Assembly (NCBI GenBank): GCA_031308135.1
Contig: JAHLJT010009355.1
Coordinates: forward strand, 3,471,217 to 3,535,216
Length of the DNA: 64,000 nt
Reading direction: 5' to 3'
Source of the DNA: Acheta domesticus
Lineage: Eukaryota; Arthropoda; Insecta; Orthoptera; Gryllidae
Part shown: positions 10,441 to 23,100 of the stretch, piece after piece
How positions within the stretch are numbered: the first letter of the stretch is position 1
How the letters are laid out: each line of letters starts with the position of its first letter
Notes under the pieces: model-generated
Seen by the model: only the letters and a program-made list of their open reading frames with translations
Told to the model about the DNA's origin: nothing
Database searches by the model: none
Made by a program: the position numbers and the translations under genes

Positions 10441-11655
10441 GATTTTTTCTTCACAGTCATTTCGTTAATAAATGTCATGGTTTAAAAAGAAACTATTAGT
10501 ATTTCTTGTCCAATTGTGTGTGAAATAAGAGCAAAATTTAAAAAAAATAAAAACATTTTTTTTCATTCTTTGACTCATATTCTTAAAGTCCTGTTGCAAT
10601 TCAACTATAGTTGAATGAGGCCATGAGCCCCAGAACGTTCACGAATTAATTAAAAGGATTATCTTTATAAGGCAGTATTAAGGCAAGATTAATTTTATAA
10701 GGCAATGACATAATGTCATCGGCCACTATAGAAAAATCGAAGTATACCTGGAAGATCGGGAAACCCTAATTTCGAGCAAACGGCATCGTTTGAAAATTCT
10801 GCAAACTTGCATTAATACGATGTCTTACGAAGATTATTTCTTAAATGATTATTATATTAGGGAACATTAAATGGGAAGAAGAAAATGATTGAAATTCATT
10901 CTAAAATGTGCGTTGGAGCCGTCATTTTCTTTTGAATAGTATTTCTGTAATAGAATGTGTATTGTTTAAAAAATTTGGGAGAGGTAACGAATTGTTGCGA
11001 ATGCGTTTTCAAAGTTTTAATTTATATATTTTCCTTTTATCAAATTTCATCGACTTTTATTGTCATTCCTGGAGTCAAATAGTTCTCACAGAGTCGGATT
11101 AACATTCCTTACATTTAAAATAGTTGTCGGTTTTTCATTCACAGAATTTCGATATATATCGTTACTGTGGCTCAATGTCGCGTTGTTATAGAGCACATTG
11201 TAAACGATCCAGAAGGCCGTGACAAGCTGCAGCGTTCTCTTCGTTTCCTGTTTGCGTGGAATATGGTTGTTCGTTGTAGCCTTGCGCGTTCGTTGATGGT
11301 CTTTGTTTGGACGTGAATATTCTTTGCAAAAGAGTGCTACATTTGATCGTATAAATGTTAACATACTTGTGATGCATTACGATAATACGTAACATTATGC
11401 TTTACTCATAGTGTACTGACTACACATTTGTGTTTTTGACTGAGTGAAACCCCACGTACTCCTCTACTGCCCTAGCAAGATCGTTAATGGCCTCTATACG
11501 ATATGTTCTTATCCGCAAACTAGACGAAGTGCATATAGTGTGAAATAATCATTCGCTTTCTCTATTCTTGTATAGTTTTCAAAATCTTCTTGGAAGCGTT
11601 AATTTAAAGACTAAAGCAGCTCTGTGAGAGCGAGTAAAATATGAACTAATCTGAA
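10441..11655. other. Intergenic DNA upstream of the zinc-finger gene
   Basis: No repeat or gene recognised. The promoter of the zinc-finger gene should lie at its right-hand end, but no convincing TATA or initiator can be assigned. Confidence 0.4.
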
Positions 11656-11725
11656 ATGGTCCACAACGTGGTCATAAATGTCGAGCCTACTTGGGTGTGG
11701 GCCAATAATAATGAACAGGCAGTAA
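11656..11725 (+). CDS. Possible first coding exon of the zinc-finger gene
   Basis: An ATG in good context (GAAATGG) opens a 22-codon stretch beginning MVHNVVINVEPTWVWANN. It runs into GTAAGT at 11722 and an alternative GTAGGG donor at 11726. The second donor would join in frame to the exon that starts at 11826 (acceptor ATTAG), placing this peptide before the ATG at 11828. The stronger donor gives the wrong phase, in which case this would be an upstream open frame in the leader. It is plausible but unproven. Confidence 0.35.
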
Positions 11726-11827
11726 GTAGGGATCAAATGAGTGACAGATGCCAATAAATGACTGCTCATTAATTTTTTATTTAGTCGTTAATTTGCCGTT
11801 CTATAAGTTGATAGGTTATCATTAGGT

Positions 11828-14800
11828 ATGGATACTAACCCTCATTTTCCATACCTTCGTGCTGTTGATTGGTTGCAGCAAAACCAAGAAGCTAAAGATC
11901 CTCAGTCAGTTAAATTGCAACATGTATTGGTTATGGTACCAGTTGAGCAGTCTGATGAGTCTTCTCCCAGTGTGCTGAAGGTAGCTTTCAAATAGCCCAT
12001 TTTTAAATAATCCAAAATTTTTTATGGAAATTGAACTTAATCACATTACACTTTGTCACATTTTTACTTAATTGTTGTAGGTAATTCAAGAGACTACTGA
12101 AGAGGTTCAGCAAGATGGGGAACAGCAATGGTTAATTCCAGATAATGGACATTGGCAATTGCAAGAAGCACAAGGAGAACAGAAAGATGAAACTCAGTGG
12201 CAGTTGCAAATTGAACAACCACAGTGGGAGCAGGGCTCGCAACAGTGGGTGCAGCAAGAACAAAATTCTTCTGAAACATGGTACTTAGAACAACAAGAAT
12301 TAGTTCAGACCAACAAGCTTACAGTGGATCAAGCTAACTCGGAACTGTTAATAGTGACTGGTCAGGCAGAACCTCAAGCTGATGGTGAAGTACTGCTGGT
12401 AATAATTTTATTATTATTATTATTTTATTTTTTTGGAGGGGGTACACAATGCAGTTGATACATAAATTTGTTTGCTTTACAGTTCATCAAATTCATTTCA
12501 TGGAACTGAATGGTCTATACAAATTACTTTTTATGGAACTGTATGTGCAGTGAACTCTGTGCTGCTGGCTTATTTGAGTTTATACTGCTTGCAGAATATT
12601 AAAATTGTTACCTAATATTTAAAAATATTAGACAGCAACATTTTTGCTACTTTGCTACGCGTATTTGCTGTTTACTACTTTACGGATACTGATTTCGAAT
12701 CTGAAGTTTTTCTTTTCTTGTCTTCTCTCCTTTCTTTCTCTTGGAAAAACTTAAGTTAGTTTTTTTGTTGCTGCCGTGTGTCCGAATTTCAATATTTCAT
12801 CTTCTCATTGACCTCATGGTGTATATAGAATCCAAATTATTTACTTGCTTGTAAATTGAAATGTCTAGTTATGAACAAATATTAGTTAATATTACATTAC
12901 AGATATTTGTAATAAAGTAGATTTATTTCTATGAGACTGTGATTAAGAAAACATTCTATTGAGGTAGAAGTATGTGTTTCAAGTTTTGCATTTGTGTGCA
13001 TTCCATGGCAGTCTTCTTCAATTGCTCCAACTGAAGTTTGTTTTCGTGCATGCTTGTCTCGTCTCCCTTGGTAGTGCTCATGCTCTTCTGTTGTCTGGAG
13101 GTCATGATGGAACCACTCCCTTTGTTCAGCTGTTCTTCTTAGTTCTCAGGGAATCTTAACACAATAACTGTACAGGAATGGAGTTTAACCCAAATATTGT
13201 ATTCCGGATCATGAAATGCTGGCATATCTAAGTGATTTTCTTATTTAGCTGCCATGTTCTTACCAAAAACGTTTTCTATTGACACTTTGAATGACACCTG
13301 TGCAGTTATTTCCTTTTTTGTCTTCTTGAGAAATTCTTTGTAGTGATTAAGCATATGACTCTTTGAATTCATAAAACAAGTCATCTACCTTGGTCTCTCA
13401 AAGCAGGAAGAGTCCTGTTTATATTGACCTTCTGTATTTAAAGCATTAACAAATTTTTTTATCAAACTAGTTTTATTTGGAGCAAAGAAAATGTTTTCAA
13501 TTTGAGGTCCCATAAACTGTTCAGTTCTGTTTGTGTTATTCCAATTGGTAAAGGAGTTTAATTGTCCCTATGCTCCTTGTAAATACTTGGGATGACTGAA
13601 TAGAACAGGTGTGTAGGCATCAGGTTCTAAAAATTGTCTTCTAACAATGACCAAGCTTTTGGATCAAACAGTGTAATTCTTGAAAAAGACCTCCATTATG
13701 ATAATAAATTAATTCTCATCTTTAAAACATGACACAAACACCTCCCATTTTCAAAAGTGTTCAACTTTTCACTTTCGTCTAGTTCATAAGAATCCTTTTT
13801 TTCAATCTAAAGGCCAACACTTAAACTGCAAGTTTGGTGAGTCAAATCATGCACAAAATCATTCAACTGAAACTGGCTACAGTGATGAGGAGTTGAGAAT
13901 TATGAAGTTTAAAAAGTATATTATTTGCTCCTGAAAGTGAAGGAAAATATTCCTTCAGTTTCATCATTTGGTCTGTGGTCTTTGGACATATTCCTTTGTA
14001 TTCAGACAGAGTAAACCCTTCAAAAATTGGAAATGATAGTTGATTAGTCCAAGTCAAATTGTTGATAATAGATATGAAAGTAATTTGATTTCATTTGGTG
14101 GAATGCATTTTTTCATTGCATGAAAACTACATCATTGGAAAGAAAAATGTTTTCAGATTTGAAAAATATCAAAAATTAATAATACAAATCTCAAAACTGA
14201 AATTTAAGAAATAAAATTATTGATTCAAGTAGTATGACATTTTCAAGAGTTCGTTTGTTTTCATAGCAAGGACTGATTATTTAAAAGTAAAAGAATTTAG
14301 TTCCAACTTTTATATTTTGTTAACAGATATATACATATGTTTATATTATTTTTAAATGTTTAGTGATTTGAAATGCTTAGTATCTAATTCATGTTGGAGA
14401 GAGAATTTGTGAAGGTGATAATAAACAAATCTGTTTCAGACTACTGGAGAACCTCCAAAGGAAGTAGTTTTTTCAGTACAGAACTTACAACAGTCCCAGG
14501 TGCTTGCACAGTATGTATACATTTTCTCTTCTTCCAAAATAATATTAAATGTTGGAAAAACAATATTTTGTATGTAATTGCTTGTTCAAATTGATGTTTC
14601 ATCAAAAAAGATTTTTTTGGAAGTGAATTTATGCATTTTTATGCTGTTCTATTAACATGGTGATTGGATCTGTCTTCTTTCTGGTATTGGGGGTCCTTAA
14701 TCTTGCAAATACAACATTAAGAAGATTCTGCTCTTATTCGATTTTATGAAAAAAGAGGTACAGATGAAAAGAAGCACCTGTAACAGTTCTTCAGACCATC

Positions 14801-15855
14801 TACCCAATTTTCCAGATCTTCATATTTCACTACATCCCTACTCCAAGTTCATTCATATTTCACTAAGTCCCTACTAGATAGTATTCCAATGAGATGTAAC
14901 AGGTTGCACTAGAACTTGGAAAACCCAAGGAATTTTCTGTTGTTGCTCAACATTGCATTATGGCTGTGTCTGAGAATTCCTTTGCTCTTTACTATTATGT
15001 TAATATATTGTGTAAAGTCATTTATTGGTACAAAAATCTGGAGTATTTCGTTGTGTAGTTTTCAGGCCATATAAACTTATTTTTATTTGTATTAGGTGGA
15101 AACAACTTGTAATATTTATCTTGAATATGTTTGAAGGTCTAAGAGGAGCAAATTTTTGTTGCAGAGAGCCCAGCTCCTCGTCTTCGTCGGCCACTGAGCA
15201 CTCCAACAAGTCGTGTGAATGTAATAAATGCCGAAAACCTCCTGGACCTTTCTATCAGCACATGTTCAACTGTGATGTTTGCGGGAAGCCATTTTCACAA
15301 AAGAAGTGGTTGACACTCCATAGAAAGACACACAAAAAGAAAGTGTATCGTTGCACCATTTGTAGCAAACGTTTCTCGTGTAGGAGTGAGTGTAATGTTC
15401 ATGTAAGATTGCATCGAGGAAAGAAACCTCATGAATGTTATGTATGTGGCAAATGGTTTAGTCTCAGTAATCAGCTGGCTGACCATATGAAACAGCATGG
15501 GAGTGGAAAAACTTTCCAATGTAACGTGTGCTCTAATTCTTTTTCTAGTTTAAGTGAGTTGAATGATCACTTTAAGGATCACACAAATGAAGCACCTTGT
15601 AAATGCCACAAGTGTGGAAAGATATTTGATTGTAAGAAAACTTTTGCTCTTCACTTGATAACTCACAATAAGGAAGAAACATCTTATGAATGTGTACTAT
15701 GTGGAAATCTCTTTCCACAGGCTAGTTCTTTAGCTCATCATTTGAGAACACATTCTGAATGTTACGTCTGTGGTCAGGTTTTCAGTTTCAGTAGCGATTT
15801 AATAGAGCATTTAAAAGAACATGTAGATGTTGACATAAGTGCTCCTTTGACTTAA
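11828..15855 (+). CDS. C2H2 zinc-finger protein, seven fingers, Gln/Trp-rich N-terminus
   Basis: Coding exons are 11828-11980, 12081-12398, 14440-14510 and 15165-15855, all with GT/AG borders and matching phases (0, 0, 2), giving 410 residues. Residues 1-180 hold an acidic, Gln- and Trp-rich region (for example QWLIPDNGHWQLQ), which suggests a transactivation or protein-binding segment. Ser-rich residues 184-190 follow. Seven C2H2 fingers lie between about residues 217 and 400, each C-x2-C-x12-H-x3-H. The first begins FNCDVCGKPF and the last SECYVCGQVF. Canonical TGEKP linkers are absent, and the last linker is only two residues. The product is predicted to be a nuclear DNA-binding regulator. 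I do not recognise an orthologue. The AATAAA at 16145 would end the transcript. An ATG within the last intron also reads into the fingers, but lacks splice support. Confidence 0.85.
12399..14439 (+). other. Intron 3 of the zinc-finger gene
   Basis: About 2 kb between the phase-0 exons ending at 12398 and starting at 14440, with ATT repeats near 12405-12428. No nested gene was seen; the short frames on either strand are unremarkable. Confidence 0.65.
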
Positions 15856-16144
15856 ATTTGCTCCTTATTCAGTGTAAACAAGAGTGCATGAGTAGTTATA
15901 TTCAGGTAAACAGTATTGTACATAATGTACATAAGTGAACATACGATAGCAGTTTTGGTTGCCTTGTACAGTGGTGCTAGTTTCCTTATAGCTAGCTTTG
16001 CCAATTTCAAGCTGAAACCTATCATTGATTGCTTTTAAGAGAGCAGTAGATTTATTTGACACCACTTGATCTTTAAGAATATTGTTTCCATCTCAGATTT
16101 GTGGTTAATTTGGTGTTGCTGTATTTTCTGTATGAATTAGTGAT

Positions 16145-16150
16145 AATAAA
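16145..16150 (+). other. Polyadenylation signal of the zinc-finger gene
   Basis: AATAAA about 290 bases after the stop codon. Confidence 0.5.
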
Positions 16151-19100
16151 TTATGGATTTACTAAATGAACTGAAGTTTTTTCCGATTAGAAAGATTCTA
16201 AATGTATGTCTGCTCATTATTAGATTGTGAAATTTGAATCAATACCTTCAAGAGGATTAATGATAATAAATGGTTCAAAATTTTTGAAGTAAAATATGTG
16301 AAAGTTACTTTCATTTCAAAGATTGACAATTCCAGTTTTACTGTAATTGTCATCTTTTCTCTAGACTTCCCACCACTCATCTTACAGAGAGTTGCTTTTG
16401 AAATGCAAGTTTTGTAAATTTGGTATTACACATTTAATTGTTGCATTCTTTTGTTGTACTTGTGAATTTTTGTTTCCTACATTCAGTTTCATTATCCAAA
16501 TGTTTGTAATACCTACTGTTTTCTCCTAGATGTTGAAGTGATAGCAAAGTATTACAATAGAAGATGAAAATATAGCTTAAGAAAAAATTTAATATATCTG
16601 TAATGCAATTCTTGTCATTGGAATATTCTTGTATATTTTGTTATTGTTACATAAAAGTTGTTGAATTTTTTGTATGTGCAATTCATGGACATTCGTTTTC
16701 AATTAAAAAAATTGAAAAGGAAAATTAGTGACAATGTAAAAATACAACATTGATTAGCATAAACGTTCTTGTTAGAAACATTATTTATAGTTTAAATTAG
16801 TTTGACACCCCTAATCTTACCTATTTAACTCTTCAAATGTACATCAGAATCTGTGAGACCCTGTGCATTTATATCTTCTTGCTCGTGCAAAATTTGGTGA
16901 TGAAAGAAATTGTTCATAAGTAATTTTGGAATTGAATGTAATTATAAGTTCTCTATCTGCAGATTGAATAAGAGCCACTGTGATTTATTGAATATTCTGT
17001 TGCATCTCCCAGGATCATTCTGTAATGCTTTTCTGTTAAAAATTAAACGTGTATTTAAACATTTTAAAACCAGGGTTAAGCTGATTTTCCAGTCTTGGCT
17101 TAAGGTTTTCATTAGACCTCCATAAGTATGAATAACTTAACTAGTTCACATAAATGACACAATTTAGGAGGATGGAGAAGTACAAGGGGAGGTGCTCTTA
17201 TGATAACATAAGATCTAACTCTTTGCTCTTATGTTAACTACAGACTTACTTTGACGTTTTTATATTGCTTTTATTGTGATAATTATTGTTCTGTAGTAAG
17301 TGAGTGACTAGGAAGAAACTTTCAAACTCGTTTTCAATTTAATTTAGTACCCTTTTTTATCACAAAATATGCATAAAACAATAATATATTTATTTCATTA
17401 TTCATTCATCCGCCTATCTTAACCACAAACCCGATGTAATGAGATAAATTCATCTCCAGAATACCATCTTCAATGAAAATATGGAAAGAATCGAATTATG
17501 GAAGAACAACATAGGAGATTCTGTTACTTCTATTATACTTATATTGCTAATGTATGATGAAATACTGTCAAATCACATGTGAAAACTATACTCGTTTTTC
17601 AAAACTTTTTGCAGGTAAGACATTCTTCCATCAACCTTGTCAATTGTTAACGATATATTTATTTAATCCAAATAAATCATGTCACAAATATGTCCACGTT
17701 GATACAACACTAAAGGTGTATTACAATAAAGTAAAGAAAGTAATAAGACCTTTCTGTCCCAGGTGCAGGAGTGCTGAGGGAGGGAAGGCCCCCCCCCCTT
17801 CTTTTTTCCCCCCAAAACAAAAAATGAATTTAATTCTAATTCAAATAAACCATTGAACGTTATTTTTGTTGCATGGAGAAATAATTGTTATTTATGTGTG
17901 TGTAGGAGAGGGTGTACGCTATGTTTGAAACAAGAGGGTCCAGTGAATCTGCTGCCTCTGGCCTTTTGTTTTCTCCTGGGGCCCGTGCACTGGTGTAAAG
18001 CCTGTGTAACAAAACTTAGGTTTACTGATGAAGTGTAAAGCATCCTTGACTCTCCAGCACACAACACATGGTACAAGATTTCTGATCAGAAACTACCTAA
18101 ATTAGATGAGAAATTTTTTGCCCAAATTGTTAGCATTCATTTGTGCCTCCAAGGGAGAGACAGATGGGGCTCAAGTCCCCTGCCCTGGCTGCTGACATTC
18201 ACCAAATGGAATAATTTTTTTCAAATTTAAAGGTAACAAAAGTCATTCAACATTTCGGTAGTATATTTATAAATAACTGTAAATCAACAAATAAATATTT
18301 TTAAATTCATCTTAAATAAAAAATTCTTTATAAGAATACGTCAAATCAGCTAGACACTTCACTTATAACCCACCCACATGCAAAGAAAAATCCTGGATTC
18401 CCCATTGCTAAATATGCTGTAATAATTCCACAACCAGGTGAATACTAGGTGCTTCTGATGAAATAACATACATGGTATGTTACACAAAATTCGTGGTAAC
18501 AGAAAAGAAACCGTGTGAAAAATGTACAAGAAACGAAAATGATGAATTATATTTTTAAATTAAAATATTATGCTGGTTTAATTTTATCACAGGAACTAAA
18601 ATATTAAAGAGTAATTAAGAAAAATGGGAAGTTCATTTTTCGTTTATTACAAGTGCCTTTTGTGAACGGCACTTACGTAGCAAGAGAAGTTTATGAGGTT
18701 ACTCATTTCTGAGAATATTCAATTTAAGGATATCTGTTAATTTTTGTATTAAAATACTTTAAATTTACTAATACGACCTAATAATATGTGCAATTAGAAC
18801 TCGCGCCCCTTCTTGCATTTTCCTTGGCTGACTTGTTCTCGAACAAGTGCGTTTGTAGGTACTACGTAATTCAGATTAGTGTTAAGTGGTAGGTACATTG
18901 TCTACTTTTGATGCGAATCTTAGAAAAGCCACAATATATTTGAAATGGCATATTTGAATATTCTATGAGAATGGAATTATTGTTTAGAGACTTACAAACA
19001 TTTTCATTAAAATGTTGCTATACTAAATGCGCTAACGTAGTCCATGTTTTTCTTGTTGAATTTGAAGTGACAGGTGATAACTAAAGAGAACAGAGAAGAT

Positions 19101-19193
19101 TTTTTTAATAATGCAAAGAAGAACGCGGTATCTGAGGCCAAGCATTAATAATCTACACAAAAAAAGATTGAAAGAGTTGATTGTGCAATAAAA
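16151..19193. other. Intergenic DNA, no gene recognised
   Basis: Low-complexity runs (C-run and T-run at 17790-17815) and moderately GC-rich sequence at 17900-18200, without convincing coding or repeat signatures. Confidence 0.4.
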
Positions 19194-19342
19194 ATGCCCA
19201 GATCACGGAGTAATTGTTGCATCCTTAACTGTCATAACACTGAGAGAATTGTGTGGGAACAGGTATAAAGTTCTAGTTTTCCTTCACGTCCGTACCAGCA
19301 GGAAAGGAGGAGGCGCTGGATTGATGCAATACAAAGGGTGAA
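19194..19342 (+). pseudogene. THAP-domain first exon, degenerate
   Basis: The ATG at 19194 opens MPRSRSNCCILNC, the start of a THAP zinc finger (C-x2-4-C). A later segment on the same strand reads FPSRPYQQERRRRWIDAI, the conserved Phe-Pro and Trp core of the domain. Between them (19261-19280) the frame carries a TAA, and small deletions appear to have removed about three bases overall. The exon ends at a consensus GTAAGT donor at 19343, as in THAP genes whose second half (C-x2-H) lies in exon 2. I could not find that second exon downstream. THAP domains occur in P-element transposases and in host regulators; either source is possible. Confidence 0.55.
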
Positions 19343-20689
19343 GTAAGTGTCAAACGGTTAAATTACTTTAAACTAGTCGGTTTATGATTATTTAATTGTA
19401 TGATCATATACATAACCTCAAATGTCATTCAGTTCCTTCCCAATTATGAAGGTAAAATCGAAACCTGTCAAAGGAAGTAAATGCTTGTTAGATAACTCTT
19501 GTTTTGTTTTGTGTGTTTGTTTTTTTCTTCGGGGGTCTTATCCCTTACTTACGGCGTAAGAGATTGTAAAAGTTTGGAGACCTGTCAATGGAAGTAAATG
19601 TTCGTCGGAAAGAAAGACTTGTCATTCTTTCCAGTTCTTATCCACATGCATGAAATCTTTTAGTCAACGCACTTGTAGTCATCATGTCCAGGTGTTGGTC
19701 TCGTAAGGGCTCAGAGGCGGTTTCTCAGGGGCGAGTCCTCCCAAGGCCCTTTGAATAGTAGTAAATTAGAGAGGGCCGTGGTCCTCACTTATTTTCTTCG
19801 ACTCGATGTAATTACCAAATAAAATATTTGCTTTGGTGTTTGCGGGGAAATGTACGATTTTTTAGTTGATGCCTATGAGGAATGCATTTCCATCGAGCTT
19901 TTAACCTACGCGCGCTTTTAAGCTACGCGAAAACGATCGCAACCAATCGAAATCGAAATCGCTAGGAAGAGGATCGAGGAACGAGCCATGGTGGAAAGAC
20001 ATGGGTGAGCTACTGCGATCGTATCGGACTTCAGCCAATGAGCTTCAGGTACCAGTTTGCGTCACAATATTAGCGGGAATTTTAAATGAAGCCAAATACT
20101 AAAGTCATTGAAACATATATGAAGCATTAAAAAAAATGCGTCGTCTATTTCAGTTGCACCGTCAACGCGTAATTTTTCGTTGAAAATTGTCACTTTACGC
20201 CACTTTGAAAATTTTCCTCAACACATTTCGCTTGCACATCTAACATGGCGGTCAGCGTCATGATCTCAGCGATCATGCTAAGGGCTATTTTATAATAAAA
20301 TGAAATAAGACTTGGATTCTCGTGCACTTCCAATGGATATGAAAAGTGCCAACTCAACGAATTTCGGGCCCCTCTGCTATTCGAGAAGAGACTTCCTCCG
20401 TATATTTTTATGCACTATCGGATTTTTATTATTAATTTGAGAAAATTGTGTTAAATATTATCATTGAGAATATAACTATTCCTACCAAAAGGTTGAGTTT
20501 AACAATATCCCTATCAAAAGTTTAAAGAAAAAATTTGCGACCGTTTTTGAGAAAATATTTTTTGTTAATTTTTAAAATTGCATATATTGCACGCTATACT
20601 TCGCGAAAACTACTAACTTTTTAAAAAAAATATGTACATAATGACGTTAATGAAAGAAATCACAATGGAGAACAACTTTTATTTGAAGG
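19343..20689. other. Unassigned DNA downstream of the THAP exon
   Basis: No C-terminal THAP exon, transposase or other gene recognised. Confidence 0.4.
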
Positions 20690-21010
20690 AAAATTCTTCA
20701 ATGTTGTAGTTGTAGGAAGGCGCCGAAAAAAATCAAAATATTGCAATTTTCGCAAATTCAGAGTAAACTGTGAAAATCGGACCTATGCCACCTTTATAAG
20801 TATATTTTACTCTATTATTACAAGAAATTTAAAGACAAAATTTTGAAAATGTCTGTGGGGCTTCATGTAAAGTAGCCCCAAATTTTGAAGAAAGTTTTTC
20901 AAAATCGTGGCGCCTCGAATGGAGCCAGATCGACATTATGTTTTTTAAGGAAGTTACTCACGAATTTGGGAGAAATGAACCATCTGTTGAAAAAATGCTT
21001 ATCACCAGTG
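20690..21010 (+). repeat. R1 dispersed repeat copy
   Basis: Shares TTGTAGTTGTAGGAAGGCGCCG, AATCGGACCTATGCCACC and GGCTTCATGTAAAGTAGCCCC with the copies at 7944 and 48310. It is truncated before the R1 middle. Confidence 0.5.
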
Positions 21011-21034
21011 TATTCGCCATTCAATTTCAGGCTA

Positions 21035-21776
21035 GGGCACTGATTTTACACACACACAAACAAACAAACACACATATTCACTGAACGAAAGGTTACTTAT
21101 CTACGCATATTTGAGCATTTCATCAATATAATACATTGCATATTATAGTCTTTCAAAATTTCAAAGAATATAAAACAATGCCGTAGAACGTCGATCCCTT
21201 TTTCCGTCGACCGTTTTTTTATAAAATGGGTTTCGCTTTTTGGGTAAACATTTTGAGAATTGAAAATTAAAAAAGAATTTCCAAAACTTAAGAATTTATT
21301 TTATATTTTTACATAATAAACACGTTGCTGTTTCTTGGCTATAGAACGTTAAAGATTACATTTTACTCTTAAATGTTTTTACATTGGATGAGTTTGGCCA
21401 CAGACACTAGTTTAAAAAAATGTTGAAATAATAACACTGAATCTCATTAATATACGTATATGTGTGTATTATTATGTGACAAGTACGTGTGTGTATTATT
21501 ATGTGACAACTAATACGGGGAAGTCTGTGCCATTCTGTAGCACCACTAATTTTCTAATATAAACATTTGTACATCAAAGACTGAGAAGCTGTCTCAAATA
21601 AGATATCGTCGCTGTCTCGTATAAGACGTTAATACTGCACCAACTTCCATAATTGTATATTTTTTTGCCACTCTCACTGTTCATTCTATTATTTGAAATA
21701 TTTATAATTTATATTCGACGATCTAAACGTGCTCCTCTCTTAGCCTTAACGATCTAAATGTGCTCCTCTCCATAAT
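21035..21776. repeat. Simple repeats in unassigned DNA
   Basis: A CA/ACAA run at 21037-21075, a repeated GTGTGTATTATTATGTGACAA at 21462-21509, and two copies of ACGATCTAAA(C/T)GTGCTCCTC at 21718-21768. No gene seen. Confidence 0.5.
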
Positions 21777-22084
21777 TGCCAAATGTAACTACTTGATTTG
21801 ACAAGCCTTGAACGTTTTATGCTTTGATGTTAAAGGAATGTAAATATTTATCTCAATAATTGTAAATTCCATGGTTTTATGTTAATTTGTATACCATTGT
21901 CAACCGTTGCCATTGTATTGCTCTTGACAAGGCACGTACTAAACGTGCAAAATGTGGAGCCAAAAATAAATGTATTGAAGCTTTAATTCCTGAAGTCAAT
22001 ATTGATTGATCCTTTATGGTCAAAAAATATATATTTATTCGTACCATCTACGCATCCAATTATATACTAGGATCAACAGGAAGA

Positions 22085-22228
22085 ATCTACATCAATTTCA
22101 ATAATTTCAATTTTAGAGACAAACTGCTGAAGAGTTTAGGCGCTAGCGTTGACCACAGGCAGACAGACGGATTAACCTTTTTGCCTTTATTTTTCGGTAT
22201 CAAGGACCCAATAAAAATGGATTCAGAC
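22085..22228 (+). repeat. R1 copy, left part, interrupted by the BEL/Pao element
   Basis: Contains GGCGCTAGCGTTGACCACAG and TTTTCGGTATCAAGGACCC, as in the other R1 copies. It resumes at 29261-29425 on the far side of the retrotransposon with CTACACAAAGTGTTAGAGGA and ends CTTCTTACGAAGTAAGGGCG. Confidence 0.65.
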
Positions 22229-23085
22229 TGTTCGGGGCTACTATACACTTAATGTTCATGAGTGGACTGTATGAATGGACTGTATTGTTGAAGTACAGTA
22301 GTCCCGAAACCCTTTGATAGCTCTTGGGATTGGCGCAGGAGTGCAGGATGCATATACGAGCAAGTTTCCAGCACAAACAATGTTTAATAAGTAAATGCAC
22401 AGTATTCACACAGTAAATGCACAAGAAGTACAGAATTAAGATGAAAATTTCTCTTGGTGCATTAATACACCTGTCCAAGCGTAGTTATTGTAGTGACACT
22501 TTGGACCGCCGACCAGAAGCAGCCGCGAGTTACATAGTTCAACCAAAATTGCGGGCGCAAATCCACGCAAGAGCGACAGACACAATTAAAGCGTGCACTG
22601 CCACGATTAAACAATTTATGTGCGAGCCGTATGCAGCTCATTTGCACGATTATAGATTCTTTACACGCTACTGCGCGGAGCCCTAACACACGCGTCTATC
22701 TTGCACGGTGTCTTTATGCGGACTACCGAATTCGGTTAAGCCGAATTCGGTTGGGGCTGAGACGTTAGGAAAGGGCTCACACGCGCGCAGAGGTGGGGAT
22801 GGCGATGGCCAATTACCATTTGCCATTTGATCTGGATTTGCAATGATCTGGCAGTTTTTGTCCGTTGCTCCTCCAACGGACCGCGCTGTGGGGGCGAGTT
22901 GGGCAGGCGAGCACGTACGAGCGGCCACGCTCGTCCGTTGCTGTCCGTTGAAAAATACGCGGAACAACGGATGTGAAGGCGATATGTGACACCTACTCAA
23001 CGGCCGCGCTCTGCCGATTAAGCAATTCAACTGTTCTGCCTTGCTTGTGAACGTATTTATTTCTGCTTTGCTGTGGGCCCGAACA
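22229..23085 (-). repeat. 3' LTR of the BEL/Pao element
   Basis: 857 bp, the same length as the partner at 28404-29260; I saw two substitutions (near 22496 and 22506). It contains two copies of the palindrome CCGAATTCGG (22726-22735 and 22741-22750). Frames inside it occur identically in both LTRs and are not genes. Confidence 0.9.
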
Positions 23086-23100
23086 TACACCCCCTGAAAA
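23086..23100 (-). other. Polypurine tract
   Basis: Read on the minus strand, GGTTTTCAGGGGGTGTA directly precedes the 3' LTR, the place and composition expected of a plus-strand primer. Confidence 0.6.

Noticed and set aside
15025..15164. Alternative start of the zinc-finger protein inside the last intron
   Set aside because: The peptide has no homology to the rest. The acceptor at 15164 matches the phase of the exon ending at 14510, so this stretch is intron.
19257..19276. A 14-base GT...AG stretch as an intron inside the THAP exon
   Set aside because: Far below the minimum for splicing; small deletions explain the break better.
22417..23090. Several 70-135 codon frames on both strands, repeated at 28592-29205
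   Set aside because: They are inside the two LTRs and identical because the LTRs are. No protein features.
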